Assembly (NCBI RefSeq): GCF_905220415.1
Contig: NC_059554.1
Location: 4,427,001-4,491,000 of the forward strand
Length of the DNA: 64,000 nucleotides
Reading direction: 5' to 3'
Source of the DNA: Colias croceus
Lineage: Eukaryota > Arthropoda > Insecta > Lepidoptera > Pieridae
The notes under the pieces were generated by a model that saw only the letters and a program-made list of their open reading frames with translations, had not been told where the DNA came from and searched no databases. Shown one piece after another: positions 59,499 through 64,000 of this stretch (position 1 is its first letter; each line of letters opens with the position of its first letter). Made by a program: the position numbers and the translations under genes.

Positions 59499-62400
59499 GC
59501 CTGCAATGGCCGCTGTCGCCTCGATTTTGTCTGCCACGGGTTCTCCAATTTTAACTAACCCGTTAGCAGGTTTTGCTTTGTTAATTCTTATTCACTGTCT
59601 TTGAGCACTATTTACAGTTCAATCTTTCTAGTATTCACAATTGACTAAAACTAGTTAAATAAGATCAATAAATATCACACCGTTTCTTTTACTGTATATT
59701 GTTCTGTATCAGTCTAAACACTCTTCGCTGTTTTTCATTTTGATGATAAAATGTCTGTCAAGTCACGGTTGAAAAACTGCTTACTAGTGTATCACTGTTC
59801 ATTTTTTGTCGAACATCTGTATGGACATAGCGATAAGTGAATTTTGCATTTGACTCCAATTACGTTTTACTGCCTATCATTTCAATTACACCTCTAATAG
59901 TTTAACGAACTGGTTCACACGTAATAAAGTGCACTCCAAACCATTATTGAGTGATAAGTAACGCGTGAAGTTACAAGGTAACGCTCTCTATCGTTGGCGA
60001 CGTAATGTATACGTATTTAAATTGCAAGTGAAATTCCCACAGGTGCGTGGTGCGATCCGACACAGGCGTTTCCGGCCCGGTTCCCTATTTACCAGAACAG
60101 TCTCAACCCTCACCTACGCCACCCTCATTTAGCCCCCCGTTGCATTCGTGTTCACACACTGCTCGCTCGCCTGTGACGGCCAATTTTGCTAACTTTTGTG
60201 GTTACTGGTTATGATCAAAGTGCATAACAAATTTTATGAACTATGTTTTCTCTAACTTGATAACTCGTTACCTTAATGGTTTCACGGTCGAACCCGTTAC
60301 AGAGCTTTTAACTATTCTACATATTCAGTATTGAGTTTCATCATGAAGTATTGTGTTTGTTTACATATTTTCCTAAATATTCCATACGTGGAATATTAAC
60401 ATTAATCAATTTATTTGATTGGATCAAAATATTAATGATTCCATTACTATACATTAAACTCCCTTTAAAATTAATAATCTCAATTTAATATCGATAGTGA
60501 ATAAACATCAAGCCCACTTTGCATATTAAAAAGATTACCAGCTTAATTGGTTGGATAAGTGGATGTTTAATATTTAACATGCGTTCAGAATACTAATAAT
60601 GAAACTGTAATGTAACCAATTGATGGTGATGGTGCATCAGACCGCGTAAAGAGTTCAAGGGTTAACATGTAAACAACTTCATTTCGTTTTAATAACCGTT
60701 TTGAGAAGGGTTTACATTCAATTTATGGTTTGTTGGGTGGATTTTTAGTTAATAGTTCATATGTTGTTGAAGCAATATTCACACGACGCTTTAATAATTG
60801 TAGAGTATCTACTAACAGCAGGGTGAGTCTGACATAACCCAGGGCTCTTTCCCCGAGTGCCCTGGGTATGCCTAAATGCATTCTCCACTATAAAAAAAGG
60901 CTGTACCACAGTATAATAACTAGTAGCTAGCTACCTGTACTAAGGTCGATAAAATTTACAACTATTATTAGATTATTTTTAACAATCTTAAATGACCTAT
61001 AAATTGGATTACATATTTTAATGATTCGAACCTTTTGATACGACAACCAGTTTGTTTTTTTTAAATGCTATTAAATATGATATTAATAGTTAGTTATGGG
61101 CCAATAAAATCGTTCAAGTTTAATCAGATTATGTCTGTCTATTAACAAGTATAATCGAGGTGGTCTTGGCTCTTTGTCATAACTCATTTGTAACGACATA
61201 CGTCTAGTTCAATTGTCCTATATAGGAGGACAATAGTACAATAATACTTAATGCATCAATGCATACTGGCATACAATTATTCACTACTACATATTATATA
61301 CATAAGGAATCTTTTTGACAACTCTTTATAGGAAATAAAAACATTTATATCAATAATTATTCAGATAATTTATTCTCTTTGGTTTAAGCATTTATATTAT
61401 AAGCGAGTAGCTTATATTATTATCCTCTATTGAGCTTTTAAATACCATCAACATTTGAGCTCATTTTAACGCTATAAATATACATGTTTATTTAATAGCC
61501 ACTTATAAAATGACTCACAATATCAATTAAGAATAATTTTAAAACATATGATATCAAATTAAGAATTCCAAATTTAATTTGAATATTTTGTTTAAAGTTC
61601 GAACATAACGTGCATCCTCAAGCAATGTTTAAGTGATTGATACAAATTGTAAGGCTCTTGATTGAAGTAGAGCGTACAATATGTCTCAGATGATCGTGTG
61701 CTGTGATTCTTGGGTCTCGGGGTCAACTAACTCGATTGTCGCGCCCAATTTGTTCCCTACGCCCCTAAATTGCTACTATATTGACGTTATATTGAATTTG
61801 TCTTATTTTGTTTAATATCTATTATTGATGCAACTCTACAAAATTTATTTGATATAAGTTCTAATATTTTGGACGGTTACAAATACTGGTTTATAAATAG
61901 ATGAAAGAAATCATAAATTAATAAATTGTGAAATAAATTTGCATCATAAAATATATTAATTCCAGCAATAGACGGTGTCAATCGTTAAGTAGAAATTGTC
62001 GTCTAGTCTTAATTAATGCCTGCGGCATGTCTCTAAAGCAAATACTAAGCGTTGGGTGTCAATTGCACTGCGGGATCAACTGGGGTCGGCTCTAATTTCT
62101 ATCTCATCTCCGACCCTCTTAATAGGAAAGTGGACACCCGCATATTTGTACACTAACTAAGTTAAACTTGGATTTAGCGTTAATGCATTTCGTGGAGAGA
62201 TAGACAATGGAATTCCACAGGCCTACAATCGGGCGAGTGCGTTCAAAAACAAGTTTCTTTCCCGCGGCATTGTTTTGACGCTCCGCCGCGAGATTTCGAA
62301 CGGTTTTGCGTGTGCAACAACAAACACTGCGACAATGGATGCTTCGACGAAACGTGTGTGACGCGGGAGCACGATACAAATGTAGAACAATGCTTGTATA

Positions 62401-64000
62401 ACAATTCAGCGTGTTGACGCGAACTAACAATGTGATAGATTGTTTGGACGCGACGCAACGGAGCTTTTACCGAAATTATACAACAATTGTGTTAGCGCAT
62501 TCTTGGCATGTTTGGCGGATTGTGTCGCAAACACGATTTGTGTATTTGGAGCTGCACAACACATCTGTATAATATACAATGGACACAAGTGATTTGACCT
62601 CAGACCTCTCAATTAAAACGTTATGGACGGGCGGCGTGGGGACTTTGTCGTGATATATGAGCCTCTGTATACGTATAAAATATTAGGTTATTTCCATTGT
62701 TATTTAAATTGTGTTAATAATATGTAAAATGTTTTGTAAGTAGGTACATGTATAAAATTGAAACATTGCTTATTACGAGATCTTATCAAGGTTGATTCCA
62801 TGTTTATTCATAATATCTTATGAAGAATGAAAGCGTTATGAGACAATGAGAGAATAGCATAGAAAATAGAACGTTGTAGTGGAAACATAGACGGTAGAAG
62901 AATTGAGCTACATATGGTTGATCTGGTATTTTTGTGTCATGACAGTTTCGTCTCGAAATTCAATCGAATAGTTCATTTAAATTGCTTGTAAAGTTAGGTA
63001 AATGATATTACGAGGCGTGCACAGTCGACTTGAGAAGCGTGGGGCGGGCTTGCCGGCGATTGGCGAGCGCCTCCCAACGCCCACGCACATGCGCCTTGCA
63101 TCAGTCGCGAGAAAAATCTTCACGAGGAAATTTTTTTTCATGAACGCACACGAGATTTTATATCTATTTTTATCGTGGGTGGCATTATGGCCGTTTCTGC
63201 AACCGAGCGATTAAAGATCGCGGTTTCAGGGGTTTGGCACAACCGAGTTTTTATTGTATACGTTTTCATTTCAGAGGAACGCGTCCAATAAACGCCCTCC
63301 CACTTCATATTGGCACATCCGATTTGTTAAAAAAATTGGCACTTACTAACATTGTCTAAGACGAGATCATAAATATGCTGCGGTTTAAAATCATTCGATA
63401 AACATTATCACGGTCAGCGGTACGACGGTAAATCTCTGTTCAGGATATTAAAATATGTAAACGATTACACATTCAAATGAATACATTTTCAGTACTTTTG
63501 TATGTTAATTCGGTTATAAGGTTAAGTTCAGTGTCGCAGACGATGTGTTTAACATTACATTAATAGTTTGTCGATCCGGTATTTTAATTATATGGAAAAA
63601 TGTGAATATTCAAATGTTGTAATAAATTATCTTACAAATTTTCATACATAAAATATTTATCAAAATGATTTGCAAAACGATGGCTTAAAGTTTAGATGAT
63701 ATTATAATTTTAAAGATTTTTAGTTGAATATATTTTCATAAAAATAGGTGTATAAATTTCAGAGCTGTCCTGTAACTATGATAAATGTGGCAATACCTAA
63801 TAACCTTAGTTTATGGAACGGTGTCACTATGACATCAACGGCTATTAACCGTGTGTTAACGCGCTAAAAATATTTCCTACTGCACCTCATCAAATTTATT
63901 GACGCATTTGTGGAAAGACAGAACACATGTTAGTCTTAATTATATCTGATTATAGTCAGGAAACGGTTATAATTTCTGAAATAAATTAATTAATACATTT
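59499..64000 (-). other. Upstream flank or 5' UTR introns of pointed P2
   Basis: No coding exon is recognised. A GC-richer stretch at 60040-60180 is a plausible upstream promoter or 5' UTR. GC-rich patches also lie at 62220-62360 and 63010-63120. A 9-bp-stem hairpin (ACCCAGGGC/GCCCTGGGT) is at 60837-60867 inside a probable repeat remnant. Confidence 0.5.

Noticed and set aside
62119..62612. Overlapping minus-strand ORFs of 62-103 codons
   Set aside because: Cys/Arg-rich by composition, no recognised family, and mutually overlapping frames. Could be 5' UTR or promoter DNA of pointed, but not supported as coding.

Overview
This is a eukaryotic window, almost certainly from a moth or butterfly (Lepidoptera). 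Genes have many small exons with GT/AG introns, the background is AT-rich, and the non-coding DNA carries dispersed repeats of types common in lepidopteran genomes. These are short elements ending in TTTCGCATTTATAATATTAG, foldback MITEs with TCCCACCAAAAACATTTTC termini, R1-type LINE tails and a (C)CGGCCAAGTGCGAGTCGG repeat. The species call is inference. The protein matches are from family knowledge; no search was run.

Three protein-coding genes are supported. (1) The 3' part of the ER ubiquitin ligase Hrd1/synoviolin (+ strand, six exons, 52-6191; the membrane domain lies left of the window). (2) A complete mitochondrial ribosomal protein L37 gene (- strand, five exons, 8865-6462), tail-to-tail with Hrd1. 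(3) The ETS transcription factor pointed (- strand), whose coding exons span 59498-25237 and fill the right 60% of the window. Every exon junction was checked for reading phase, and all three reading frames are continuous.

pointed shows two isoform classes. A P2-type protein (about 416 aa) starts at 59498 and includes the PNT/SAM domain and a PLTP MAP-kinase site. A P1-type protein (about 350 aa) starts from a separate first exon at 37522-37228, downstream of the PNT exons, and shares the last five exons with the ETS domain. This matches the two-promoter arrangement known for fly pointed. Introns upstream of the P1 exon carry ETS-type motifs, and CRE octamers lie in the intron just downstream of it.

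Between mRpL37 and pointed (about 9-24 kb) lies a repeat-dominated block. It holds tandem repeats, an internally deleted DNA transposon, a TIR element enclosing a tandemly duplicated GC-rich unit, a 1.37-kb minisatellite of GTTCGT units open in all frames, a decayed LINE with endonuclease and reverse transcriptase, a near-perfect foldback MITE and a 5'-truncated R1-type LINE end with poly(A). The Hrd1 intron contains a 2.2-kb DNA transposon inserted inside another repeat; a second, uninterrupted copy of that repeat at 14.4 kb serves as the empty site and fixes a 4-bp target duplication.

No convincing wholly new system was found. The best leads are the P1 promoter and its regulatory neighbourhood, a tRNA-like cloverleaf inside a foldback next to an ETS exon, protein-like sequence upstream of the first pointed P2 ATG, and two hairpins in pointed introns.
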